From: Larkinella terrae
GTDB taxonomy: Bacteria; Bacteroidota; Bacteroidia; Cytophagales; Spirosomataceae
Direction of reading: 5' to 3'
Assembly: GCF_009668025.1 (NCBI RefSeq)
Contig: NZ_WJXZ01000001.1
Span: forward strand, 811,004 to 875,003
Length of the DNA stretch: 64,000 nucleotides
A program made the translations under genes and the position numbers. This document shows, piece by piece, positions 27,175 to 36,037 of the stretch. Under the pieces are notes generated by a model that did no database searches, was not told the origin of the DNA, and was given only the letters and a program-made list of their open reading frames with translations. Position 1 is the first letter of the stretch; every line of letters starts with the position of its first letter.

Positions 27175-28494
27175 ATGAACCGATTTTCTATATCCTCTTC
27201 CGTTGCCTTGCTGGGGATTTGTGCCAGTGGCTTGCTCGTCACTTCCTGCTACGACCACCTGCTGCCATCTGTTTCCTATCCGGCGTTTTCCGAAGCCTCG
27301 AACCCGAAAATACTGGCCGTTTCGCCGAACCAGACGACCATTTACAACGGCGGTTTTGGATCGGCCATTGCCGCCGACCCGAACGATCCGAACGTTTTTT
27401 ACCTGCTGACCGACCGGGGACCGAATGCCGCCGGATCAACGGGTACCAATCCCATTATTTTCGGAAAAGCTGATTTTACGCCCCAGATCGGCAAATTCCG
27501 GGTCGACGGCAGTACCCTGAAACTGGAAGAAACGATTCTGCTTAAAGCGAAAGACGGCACCCCGTTGACCGGTTTGCCCAATCCCACGGGCGCAGGCAAT
27601 ACCGGCGAAACCGCCTATGACCTGACGGGTCAGGTGTTGGGAACCAGCGCCGACGGCCTGGATTCGGAAGGGCTGGTGCGGGATTCGGACGGCACGTTTT
27701 GGGTGAGCGACGAATACGGCCCGCACATTGTGCATTTTGACGCCACCGGCAAAACCATCGAACGCATCAATCCGTTCGGTACGGGAACCGGTGGCCGGAA
27801 GCTGCCGCTGGTGCTGGCGCGTCGTCGGCCCAACCGGGGCATGGAAGGACTCACGATTACACCCGACGGAAAAACGCTGGTGGGCCTGATGCAGTCACCG
27901 CTCTATAATCCGTCGTCGGGAGCGGTTTCGGGTTCGTTGGTTCTGCGGGTTCTGACTTTCGACATTGCGACGGGCGCGACCAAACAATACGTTTACCTGA
28001 TGGAAAACGCAAGCCTGACCGGTTGCAGCGAAATCGCGGCCATCACCAATACGACCTTCCTGGTGCTGGAGCGCGACGGCAACTACGGTGGCAATTCGGT
28101 CAATCCGGCAACGTTTAAACGGGTTTATCAATTCAATCTGGCCGGTGCCACGGACATTTCCGATCCGGCGAATGGCGCGGGCGGTAAACTCTACAATACG
28201 GACAAGACCGTTGAAGAATTGAAAAATCTGGCCGGTTTACAGGGCGCTGGCATTGTTCCGGTTACCAAAACGCTGGTTTTTGATCTGTTAACGGGGCTTT
28301 CACCGGTGTATCCGCACGACAAAGCCGAAGGGATCGCGCTGATCGGGAACAACATCCTGGCGATTTCCAACGACGACGATTTCGGGGTGGTCGATAACGG
28401 CGCCAATGGCTTTATGGCCAAGATTCTGCCCGCGACCAACACTGTCGATAAAAACCGGATTTACTTCGTAACCTTGCCAACGCCGTTGCGCTAA
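27175..28494 (+). CDS. Esterase-like-activity-of-phytase family lipoprotein
   Basis: A 439-residue lipoprotein; the signal ends in lipobox VTSC. The mature protein has the pattern of the esterase-like activity of phytase family, a beta-propeller-like fold: YLLTDRGPN near the start, LDSEGLVRDSDGTFWVSDEYGPHIVHFD, GMEGLTITPDGKTLVGLMQSPLY, and EGIALIGNNILAISNDDDFG near the end. Probable periplasmic or surface phosphoesterase, calcium-dependent by analogy. It precedes the Oar-like receptor by about 200 bp with a terminator between, so they are separate units. Confidence 0.85.
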   Translation: MNRFSISSSVALLGICASGLLVTSCYDHLLPSVSYPAFSEASNPKILAVSPNQTTIYNGGFGSAIAADPNDPNVFYLLTDRGPNAAGSTGTNPIIFGKADFTPQIGKFRVDGSTLKLEETILLKAKDGTPLTGLPNPTGAGNTGETAYDLTGQVLGTSADGLDSEGLVRDSDGTFWVSDEYGPHIVHFDATGKTIERINPFGTGTGGRKLPLVLARRRPNRGMEGLTITPDGKTLVGLMQSPLYNPSSGAVSGSLVLRVLTFDIATGATKQYVYLMENASLTGCSEIAAITNTTFLVLERDGNYGGNSVNPATFKRVYQFNLAGATDISDPANGAGGKLYNTDKTVEELKNLAGLQGAGIVPVTKTLVFDLLTGLSPVYPHDKAEGIALIGNNILAISNDDDFGVVDNGANGFMAKILPATNTVDKNRIYFVTLPTPLR

Positions 28495-28543
28495 GATCGG
28501 TCGTCCGGTTTGCAAAACTATTGAAATTATCTAGCTGATTCGT

Positions 28544-28575
28544 AACGGGTTGTGGTAAAACTGCAACCCGTTTTT
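28544..28575 (+). terminator. Terminator after the phytase-esterase-like gene
   Basis: Stem AACGGGTTG (28544-28552) with CAACCCGTT (28564-28572), followed by T residues. Confidence 0.75.
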
Positions 28576-28702
28576 AGTTGTACCGTGCCACTTTTATGTA
28601 CCGAAAATAGTACAATGGTTACAAATTGGTAATAAACTGATAACACCGTTTAAAAGTAGATGCGCTCTCTTTGCAGCTGGGAAAAATCGACTATCCAATT
28701 GC

Positions 28703-31700
28703 ATGAAAAACCATCTATTATCTACTTTTTTAGGATTATTTTTAGTTTGCTGCTTCATCGACCACGCATTTGCACAAACGACGCAGGCTTCCATTTCGGG
28801 GGTCATTTCGGAGAATCAGAAAGGCGGACTTCCCGGCGCCACCGTTCAGGTGCGGAACGGCTCGACCGGTTTTACGACGGGAACCGTCACCAACGCCAAA
28901 GGGGAATATTCGTTCAAGGAATTGCCACTGGGCGGTCCTTACACCATTTTGGTAACATTTATTGGCTTCGGTGAACAGAAACGGACAGGCTACATGCTCA
29001 ATCAGGGCGACGCCGTCCGGGTCAATCTGAACATGCAGGAAGACAGCCAGACGCTCGAAGTGGTGCAGGTGGTGGCTTCCGGCATGAAAAACAAGATCGA
29101 TAACCTGGGAGCGGCCACGGCGGTTTCGGCCAAATCGATTGCGGCTTTGCCGGTCAACGGGCGGAATTTCACGTCGCTGATGGACCTTTCGCCCCTGAGC
29201 CGGGGTGGTAACATCTCGGGCCAGCTCGGTTCGTCGACCAACTACACCATCGACGGAATGAATGCCAAAAACCCAACCTCGGCGGGCTCGACCACCAGCC
29301 GAAGCGGAGCGCCGTATTCCATTTCCATCGAAGCCGTTCGGGAATTCAAAGTCGTTACCAACCAGTATGATGTGACCTACGGACGCAGTGGGGGCGGAAC
29401 CGTCAGCGCGGTGACCAAATCGGGTACCAACAAACTGAGTGGAAGCGCTTTTAACTACAGCCGCGCCAACTGGCTGTCGAGCCCGTACGACATTCGGGGC
29501 AATAAGCGGAACAATAAATTCTCGACCAACCAGTTCGGTTTCTCGCTGGGCGGCCCGATCATCAAGGACAAACTGCACTTCTTTGTGGCCTGGGATCACC
29601 AGCAGGATTCGCGCCCGCTGATCATTGCGGATGTTCAATCGCCTGCCGACGAAAACCGGTTTAACATTACCCGCACCACGCTCGACCGGTTTGTGTCGAT
29701 TGCCCGCAGCCAGTACGGTGTGGCCAACACGCCCCAGTACGGCACTTTTGACAAGGGCCGGGGCTCGGATGCGGCTTTTGCCCGAATTGACTGGCAGATC
29801 GACCCCAAAAACCTGCTGACCATCCGGAACAACTACACCAACGATCGCAACAAACTGGGTCTGGCCGATAATACCGCCATCAATATTTACGAATCGTACG
29901 GGAATGACTACAACTGGGACAACAGCTTTCTGGCTAGTCTGCGGACGTCGGTCAATCCCAGGATCACGAACGAGCTGAAGCTCCAGCACCTGTATACGTA
30001 CCAGAAAAGTAGCCCCGGCGATCAGTTGCCGTCGGCCAATATTCCGCGCGCCATCGTGGAGGGCGTGGTTTCTACCGTCGATGGCGGCACCAAATCGACC
30101 AACATTCAGATGGGCGGCCACCGGTTTGCGCAGGAAGGATTTGACAACAACGTGATTCAACTGGTTGACAACCTGTATTATAACACCGACAAGGTTCAAT
30201 ATACGTTCGGGCTTGACCTGATGTATACGCGGGCGCATTCGCTGTACGGCAGTGAGGTCAACGGCCGGTTTCATTACACCGTCGATGCCGCAGCCGGAAT
30301 GACGGCGCTGGATAAATTTGCCGCGCTGCAACCCTACCGGTATTACCGCGAAGTGCCTCTGGTGGCCGATCCCAGCGTGGTGGGAAAAACCCTGAACGCC
30401 GGTATTTACGGGCAACTCACAACCAAACTGGCACCGGGCCTGGAAATGACCGCCGGTTTGCGGTTCGACTACGCCCACTATCCTTCCTCTCCGCTGAATC
30501 AGGTGGTTTTTGATGAGTTGAAATTGCGCACGGACAATAAACTGAAGTCGTTTGTCGCTCAGCCGCGTTTGCAGTTTACCTGGGATGTGAATGAAAAACA
30601 CACGGATTATATCCGGTTTGGAGCGGGTGTTTTTGCGTCCGATATCAACAACTACGTCATTATCAACAACCTGACATTTGACGGCAAGCACCTTGCGACC
30701 GTCGATGTGCGGGCTCCGAACATTCCGACGCCGGATTTTGCGGCTTACCGCAGCAACTACGGCAGCATTCCGTCGCTGGCGGCTTTCCAGCTTCCGACGA
30801 TCAACATGACGGGCGCCGACGCGCGGGTACCGGTTTTGTACAAAGCCAACCTGTCGTATAACCGCTATCTGACGGATAAACTGAAAGTGGGAGTTGCCGG
30901 TTACGCCAGCCTGGGCCGTCACAACTACATGTACGTCGACCGGAACATGGCCGTCGATCCGTTCTTCCGCCTGGCCAATGAAGACAATCGCGGTGTGTAC
31001 GTGCCGCTCAGCTCGATGCCGGCCAACGGCGCGGGCGACTGGCTGCAGGGCCGGATCAGCCAGAAACTGGGTCGCGTGCTGGAACTGAACAGCCAGGGCA
31101 AAGTGAATCAGTTTGCGGTGGTTCTGGATGCAACGTATCAGTATTTCCGGGATGGCGAAATTTCGGCCAGCTACACCTGGAACGACACCAGGGACAACAC
31201 CTCCTACAACGGAAACGTGGCCAACACGGCAACGCTGTCGTTACCGGTAAAAGACGATCCGCGCAACCTGAGTAAAATGTCATATTCTGATAACCACTTC
31301 CGCAACAAAATCGTCTTTTACGGAACGCTGCCCAGCTTTCTCGGGATCACGGTGGGCGTGCGGTATTCGGGTATTGGCGGTACCCGGTATTCGTTGTTGT
31401 CGGGAGCCAACAGCAATGCCGACTTTGTGTCGGGCACGAACGACCTCGCCTTCATTTTCGACCGAAACAGCGAGAGCGTTCCGGCCAACGTGCGGACCGG
31501 TTTGCAGGCCATCCTGAACAACGCCGACGCGAGCCAGAGCATCAAGGATTACATCACGAAATACTCCGGCAAAATGGCCGAGCGGAACGGCGGCATCAAC
31601 GGTTTTTACGGCGTTTTTGACATTCGGGCGAGCAAACGCTTCCGGTTCTACAAAAACCATAGCCTGGAAGTTTCTGTCGATGTGTTCAATTTCGCCAACC

Positions 31701-31906
31701 TGCTGAAGAAAACCTGGGGTGCCAACAAGTCGCTGGGAACACAGGCGCTGTACGCCCTGGGCATTCCGGCGTCGGGCACGACGCCCGCCGTTGCCGGTTT
31801 CGACCGAGCGAACCAGCGGTTTGTCTACCGCGTCAACACCGCCGGAATCGTGTCGCCTTCGGGCGATCCATACCAGCTCCAGATTGGCGCGCGGTACAGT
31901 TTCTAA
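28703..31906 (+). CDS. Oar-like TonB-dependent receptor
   Basis: A 1067-residue outer-membrane protein. Signal peptide (1-25, FAQ); carboxypeptidase-regulatory-like domain about 26-115 (ASISGVISENQKGGLPGATVQV); plug about 120-245 with LPVNGRNFTSLMDLSPL, NYTIDGMNA and EAVREFKVVTNQYDVTYGRS; beta barrel from about 250 to the end, finishing YQLQIGARYSF with a terminal Phe as usual. These features match the Oar group rather than the SusC group, and no SusD partner follows. Substrate unknown; Oar-like proteins have been linked to adhesion, vesicles and protease-related uptake in other bacteria. It has its own terminator. Confidence 0.92.
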   Translation: MKNHLLSTFLGLFLVCCFIDHAFAQTTQASISGVISENQKGGLPGATVQVRNGSTGFTTGTVTNAKGEYSFKELPLGGPYTILVTFIGFGEQKRTGYMLNQGDAVRVNLNMQEDSQTLEVVQVVASGMKNKIDNLGAATAVSAKSIAALPVNGRNFTSLMDLSPLSRGGNISGQLGSSTNYTIDGMNAKNPTSAGSTTSRSGAPYSISIEAVREFKVVTNQYDVTYGRSGGGTVSAVTKSGTNKLSGSAFNYSRANWLSSPYDIRGNKRNNKFSTNQFGFSLGGPIIKDKLHFFVAWDHQQDSRPLIIADVQSPADENRFNITRTTLDRFVSIARSQYGVANTPQYGTFDKGRGSDAAFARIDWQIDPKNLLTIRNNYTNDRNKLGLADNTAINIYESYGNDYNWDNSFLASLRTSVNPRITNELKLQHLYTYQKSSPGDQLPSANIPRAIVEGVVSTVDGGTKSTNIQMGGHRFAQEGFDNNVIQLVDNLYYNTDKVQYTFGLDLMYTRAHSLYGSEVNGRFHYTVDAAAGMTALDKFAALQPYRYYREVPLVADPSVVGKTLNAGIYGQLTTKLAPGLEMTAGLRFDYAHYPSSPLNQVVFDELKLRTDNKLKSFVAQPRLQFTWDVNEKHTDYIRFGAGVFASDINNYVIINNLTFDGKHLATVDVRAPNIPTPDFAAYRSNYGSIPSLAAFQLPTINMTGADARVPVLYKANLSYNRYLTDKLKVGVAGYASLGRHNYMYVDRNMAVDPFFRLANEDNRGVYVPLSSMPANGAGDWLQGRISQKLGRVLELNSQGKVNQFAVVLDATYQYFRDGEISASYTWNDTRDNTSYNGNVANTATLSLPVKDDPRNLSKMSYSDNHFRNKIVFYGTLPSFLGITVGVRYSGIGGTRYSLLSGANSNADFVSGTNDLAFIFDRNSESVPANVRTGLQAILNNADASQSIKDYITKYSGKMAERNGGINGFYGVFDIRASKRFRFYKNHSLEVSVDVFNFANLLKKTWGANKSLGTQALYALGIPASGTTPAVAGFDRANQRFVYRVNTAGIVSPSGDPYQLQIGARYSF

Positions 31907-31927
31907 GGCTTCGCTGCTCAACTGGCA

Positions 31928-31970
31928 AAACTCCCTGAGTCATTCCGAATGACTCAGGGAGTTTCATTTT
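31928..31970 (+). terminator. Terminator of the Oar-like receptor gene
   Basis: A perfect 17-bp stem (31928-31944 with 31948-31964), a 3-base loop and a T-rich tail. Confidence 0.85.
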
Positions 31971-32178
31971 CCGGACATCTTCGTGCGACCAATCGGTTGA
32001 ATTCCTGAAAAATAATCAGGCGCAGTTTTTTATTCAAAAACTGCGAAATAGCGGAATGGATGATTCCAATAACCCGCCGTTTATCATTTGTAGTTTAAGA
32101 ATATAATTTTGTCGGTTAAAAGCATAAATAAATTGAAAAAGAAGTAAGTTAGCGGCTTAACTCTATACCCTTACTCAA

Positions 32179-32526
32179 ATGATGACAAAGTTTACGCAGG
32201 TAGCCCGTGGCGGGTTGTGTTTTGTATTTCTGGCGGGTTTATTCGGGCGATGCAGCATGCCCGACCATTACGCTCCGCAAGAGTCCTGCTCCGAAATACG
32301 GGCGGCATTGACCAGTTGCAAAAATGGGTACGAACTACTCGCCATTGTGAACCAAAAGACCAACGAGCGTACCGTTCCGACTACCAAAGTTGCTTTTGTT
32401 GCTGACGATCTTAAATCCCTGGGATCAGAATGTTTTTATAACGGAAACCTGATTGTCGAAAGCACGGCCACCAGCTTAAAAGTGGCTGACGGAACCAATT
32501 TTTACGAATACGGTTGTGCGAAATAA
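32179..32526 (+). CDS. Small cysteine-containing lipoprotein
   Basis: A 115-residue protein with a lipoprotein signal (hydrophobic core then LFGRC). The mature part has four further Cys (SCSEI, TSCKNG, SECFYN, YGCAK), which could form two disulfides in the periplasm. No family recognised. Upstream, TAATTTTG at 32104-32111 fits the -7 box but a good -33 is not seen. A terminator at 32583 follows. Confidence 0.65.
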   Translation: MMTKFTQVARGGLCFVFLAGLFGRCSMPDHYAPQESCSEIRAALTSCKNGYELLAIVNQKTNERTVPTTKVAFVADDLKSLGSECFYNGNLIVESTATSLKVADGTNFYEYGCAK

Positions 32527-32582
32527 ATAGCAACCATTCCGGTTTGAAACCGATAAATGGTTAAAATCCGAACTGATTTTAT

Positions 32583-32614
32583 AAAGCGGTATCGAGGATC
32601 TCGGTACCGCTTTT
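32583..32614 (+). terminator. Terminator of the small lipoprotein gene
   Basis: A 14-bp stem (32583-32596 with 32600-32613, one G-T pair), a 3-base loop and TTTT at the end. It also argues that the sulfatase gene starts after it. Confidence 0.8.
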
Positions 32615-32796
32615 CTGGTTTTGTGGCTAGTTGGTTAAAAATGGCAGTTGGGGCAAAAACCGCTTTGTATCCCGAACGGTTTCGTACAATATCCAGAAAA
32701 GTGAGTAAGATCGGCCCGGAATTGCTTTTTATCCCTGATGAACCGGTTCATCAGCCGCAACCTGACGGCTTTCCGTTTAGCAGAAAAGCACTTTCC

Positions 32797-34266
32797 ATGA
32801 ATCCGAATATCCCCGTTCGAACGGTGTCTCAAGTGATTACCAGTTTGTTGCTGCTGGCAACGCTCCCTTTCACGGCTCCGGCCCAAAACCGCCCCAACTC
32901 TACCCCCAAACGACCCAATATCATCTTTATCCTGGCCGACGACCTCGGCTACGGCGACCTCGGCATCAACGGCCAGAAGCTCATCAAAACGCCCCATATC
33001 GACCGGCTGGCGGCCGAAGGAGTTCGGTTTACCCAGTTTTATGCCGGAACATCGGTCTGCGCGCCCTCCCGTTCGTCGCTCATGACGGGCAAACATACCG
33101 GCCATACCTACATCCGGGGCAACAAAAGCGTCGAGCCCGAAGGACAGCAGCCCATTGCGGACTCGGTGGTAACGGTTGCCGAGATTTTGCAGAAAGCTGG
33201 GTATGCCACAGCGGCTTTCGGGAAGTGGGGCTTAGGGCCCGTCGGTTCCGAAGGCGATCCGAACAAACAGGGTTTCAATCGTTTTTACGGCTACAACTGC
33301 CAGAGTCTGGCCCACCGCTATTACCCTGATCACCTCTGGAACAACGGCGAAAAAATCGTTCTGAAGGAAAACGAAAACCTGACCCAGACCAGGCAATACG
33401 CCCCCGATCTGATTCAGAAGCAGGCGCTGGAGTTTGTCAAAGCCCGCGATTCGCAACAACCGTTTTTCCTGTTTCTGCCCTATATTCTGCCTCATGCCGA
33501 GTTGCTGGTGCCCAACGACAGTATTTTTCAGTATTACAAAGGCAAGTTTGCCGAAAAACCGTATAAGGGAGCCGATTACGGGCCGAACGCCAGCGATGGC
33601 GGTTATGCGTCCCAGGAATATCCGCGCGCAACGTTTGCGGCCATGGTCACGCGACTTGATCTGTATGTGGGCCAGTTATTGGCGACGCTGAAAGCGAAAG
33701 GGCTGGATCAGAACACGCTGGTTATTTTTTCCAGCGACAACGGTCCGCACCAGGAAGGCGGGGCCGATCCGGCCTTCTTCCAAAGCGGGGGCGGTTTTCG
33801 CGGTGTCAAACGCGATCTCTACGAAGGCGGTATTCGGGAGCCTTTTATTGCCCGCTGGCCGGGAATCATCAAACCAGGCACGAAAAATGACTACATCGGC
33901 GCTTTCTGGGATTTGCTCCCCACCTTTGCCGAACTGGCCGGAACCAAAGCGCCCACGGCCATCGACGGCATTTCGTTCGTCCCCGCACTGACGGGGAAGG
34001 GTGTCCAGAAAAAACACGATTACCTCTACTGGGAATTCCACGAACGGGGTGGTTCGCAGGCGGTTCGGCAGGGGAACTGGAAAGCCGTTCGACTAAACGC
34101 GGCTGCCCATCCGGGCGGAGCCGTCGAACTGTACGATTTATCGAAAGACCCGGCAGAAACCACGAATCTTGCCGGGAGCCAGCCGGATAAAGCCAACGAA
34201 CTCGGCCGGTTAATGAACGAGTCCCACCTGGCTTCGGCCCTGTTTCCGTTCGGAAACGAAAAGTAA
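32797..34266 (+). CDS. Secreted sulfatase (arylsulfatase family)
   Basis: 489 residues from the ATG at 32797, which yields a signal peptide (LLLLATLPFTAPAQ); an in-frame start at 32557 is rejected because it lies before a terminator hairpin and has no signal. Metal ligands are in ADDLGYGDLG and SSDNGPH. The active-site motif CAPSR carries the Cys that a maturation enzyme converts to formylglycine, followed by SSLMTGKHTGH. It hydrolyses sulfate esters, probably from sulfated polysaccharides or small aryl sulfates, in the periplasm or outside. The formylglycine-generating enzyme is not in this window. Confidence 0.92.
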   Translation: MNPNIPVRTVSQVITSLLLLATLPFTAPAQNRPNSTPKRPNIIFILADDLGYGDLGINGQKLIKTPHIDRLAAEGVRFTQFYAGTSVCAPSRSSLMTGKHTGHTYIRGNKSVEPEGQQPIADSVVTVAEILQKAGYATAAFGKWGLGPVGSEGDPNKQGFNRFYGYNCQSLAHRYYPDHLWNNGEKIVLKENENLTQTRQYAPDLIQKQALEFVKARDSQQPFFLFLPYILPHAELLVPNDSIFQYYKGKFAEKPYKGADYGPNASDGGYASQEYPRATFAAMVTRLDLYVGQLLATLKAKGLDQNTLVIFSSDNGPHQEGGADPAFFQSGGGFRGVKRDLYEGGIREPFIARWPGIIKPGTKNDYIGAFWDLLPTFAELAGTKAPTAIDGISFVPALTGKGVQKKHDYLYWEFHERGGSQAVRQGNWKAVRLNAAAHPGGAVELYDLSKDPAETTNLAGSQPDKANELGRLMNESHLASALFPFGNEK

Positions 34267-34325
34267 GACCGCATAAGCCTGAATCAATCTCAGTCATAAA
34301 AAAAACTTGCTGTGGGGACAAACCG

Positions 34326-34386
34326 CCGTCACAACCGCTGACGGGGTTTTTACGAAAAAACGACCCGGCTACGAGCCAGGTCGTTT
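34326..34386. terminator. Two adjacent hairpins after the sulfatase gene
   Basis: First CCGTC (34326-34330) with GACGG (34340-34344) followed by a T run. Then AAACGACC (34358-34365) with GGTCGTTT (34379-34386) around an inner GGCT/AGCC stem. The second has a T run on the minus strand as well. Confidence 0.6.
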
Positions 34387-34690
34387 CTGAATACCCACCG
34401 TAACTTGTACTCTTCTTGTTTGACAAAACCGGGAAAGCCGGTTAAGTATAGTTTCCATACGGAAATAATGAGGTAATGGCCCATCTGCTTCCGTAGGCCT
34501 TTCCAGCGCCTGCTGTCCACTCCCTTACTAAATACGGGTTTCCCAAACCATTCGCTCCCGCTGCCGTTAAAAGAGTGCAGACAAGAACCCTGCAACGAAC
34601 CGGAACTTGCTGCATCTGCGGGACGCGTGGCGACAGGCTCCGGCACCCAACTCAACCCAGTCGTTTAAAATTTCCATACCAATTTAGGAT
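34387..34690. other. Intergenic stretch with no convincing gene
   Basis: About 300 bases between the sulfatase terminators and the next gene. A minus-strand frame runs through it but has no signal, domain or neighbour that supports it. No repeat, tRNA or clear promoter was found. Confidence 0.4.
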
Positions 34691-35938
34691 ATGACTCAAC
34701 GTCCTTTCAATCGATTCAATAGCCCGATAAGTCGTCGGGATTGGGTACGTTATTGCGGCATGACCACCGCAGCGCTGCCCGGCCTTCTGGCCGTTTCCGG
34801 CCTGCAGGGCTGCGGAAATTCGGATCATCAATCAACCGGCGAATCCGCCACCGATTCCACCGGGTCGGCCGCAGGCAGAAGCGAATCATCCGGTCGCAAA
34901 CTCGGCATTGCCCTCGTGGGTTTGGGGAAATACAGCGAAGGCCAGCTGGCTCCGGCTCTGGAAGAAACCAACCTGTGCAAGCTGGCCGGTATTGTCACAG
35001 GCTCGCCCGAAAAGGCCGAGAAATGGAAGAAAAAATACGACATTCCGGCGAAGAATGCCTACAATTACCAGACATTCGATCAGATCGCCGACAATCCCGA
35101 TATCGACATTATTTACGTCGTGCTTCCCAACTCCCTGCACGCCGAATACGTGATCCGCGCGGCCAAAGCCGGTAAGCACGTCATCTGTGAAAAACCGCTG
35201 GCAACCTCAGCCGCGGACGCGCAAAAGATGATCGATGCCTGTAAAAAAGCCGGAGTCAAGTTTTCGGTCGGGTATCGACTACATTTTGAGCCTTACAACC
35301 GGGAGATCATGCGCCTGGGTCAGCAGAAGGTTTACGGGCCGGTGAAAAAGATTTACGCCCAGAACGGCCAGAAAGAAGGATACGATACGCCCTGGCGGCT
35401 GGACAAAAAACTGGCGGGCGGGGGGCCTTTGCCAGACGTCGGTGTCTACTGTATACAGGGTGCGATCTACACGAAAGGTGAAGTGCCCATTGCGGTATCG
35501 GCGAAATATCATCCCAAAACGGATCTGAAAAAATTCAAGGAAGTAGAGGAAGGCATGGATTTTCAGCTGCATTTCGCCGACGGAGCCATCGCCGAATGCC
35601 GCACCAGCTACAACGACGAATACAATCTGTTGCGGGGCGAAACCGATCAGGGCTGGTTCGAACTGTCTCCCGCCTATGCTTACGAAGGGCAGAAAGGCCA
35701 GACGAAGGAAGGCAAGTTGGACTTTGAGAAAGTCAACCAGCAGGCCCGGCAAATGGACGCTTTTGCCGATTGTGTTCTGAACAACAAAGAAACCACCGTG
35801 CCGGGCGAAATGGGCTTGCGGGATGTGCAGTTGCTGGAAGCGATTTACCGGGCGGCCGATACCGGGCAGAAAGTTTCGACCAAAGATGTCATTCAGAACG
35901 CATTTGATCCGGTAGCCGCAAAGGCCACGGCATCGTAA
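34691..35938 (+). CDS. Gfo/Idh/MocA oxidoreductase, Tat lipoprotein
   Basis: A 415-residue protein with a twin-arginine signal (SRRDWVR) that also ends in a lipobox (GLQGC), so it is exported folded with its nucleotide cofactor and anchored to a membrane. The NAD(P)-binding domain starts near residue 73 (GIALVGLGKYSE) and contains the family's EKPL motif in HVICEKPLA. The C-terminal domain has GGGPLPDVGVYCIQ with the catalytic region. Most similar in layout to glucose-fructose oxidoreductase-type enzymes. Substrate unknown, probably a sugar. Confidence 0.88.
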   Translation: MTQRPFNRFNSPISRRDWVRYCGMTTAALPGLLAVSGLQGCGNSDHQSTGESATDSTGSAAGRSESSGRKLGIALVGLGKYSEGQLAPALEETNLCKLAGIVTGSPEKAEKWKKKYDIPAKNAYNYQTFDQIADNPDIDIIYVVLPNSLHAEYVIRAAKAGKHVICEKPLATSAADAQKMIDACKKAGVKFSVGYRLHFEPYNREIMRLGQQKVYGPVKKIYAQNGQKEGYDTPWRLDKKLAGGGPLPDVGVYCIQGAIYTKGEVPIAVSAKYHPKTDLKKFKEVEEGMDFQLHFADGAIAECRTSYNDEYNLLRGETDQGWFELSPAYAYEGQKGQTKEGKLDFEKVNQQARQMDAFADCVLNNKETTVPGEMGLRDVQLLEAIYRAADTGQKVSTKDVIQNAFDPVAAKATAS

Positions 35939-35947
35939 ACAAAGCGC

Positions 35948-35994
35948 TGCGAAGCCCGGCAGATTGCGCCACCTGCAGTTTGCCGGGTTTCGCA
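35948..35994 (+). terminator. Hairpin after the oxidoreductase gene
   Basis: A 14-bp stem (35948-35961 with 35981-35994, one G-T pair) with a 19-base loop and no good T run, so a weak terminator or REP-like palindrome. Confidence 0.45.
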
Positions 35995-36037
35995 ACGTCT
36001 TATCCATCAGCCAACCAGCTGTCATTGACCAATTTTT

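Noticed and set aside
28742-30922. A 726-codon open frame on the minus strand opposite the Oar-like receptor
   Set aside because: The plus strand encodes a full receptor with plug and barrel motifs. The opposite frame has no domain, is rich in Arg, Val, Gly and Gln, and is explained by codon bias in the sense gene.
34350-34655. A 101-codon minus-strand frame in the gap before the Tat oxidoreductase
   Set aside because: No signal, domain or ribosome-site support; it starts and ends around hairpins. A decayed gene cannot be excluded.
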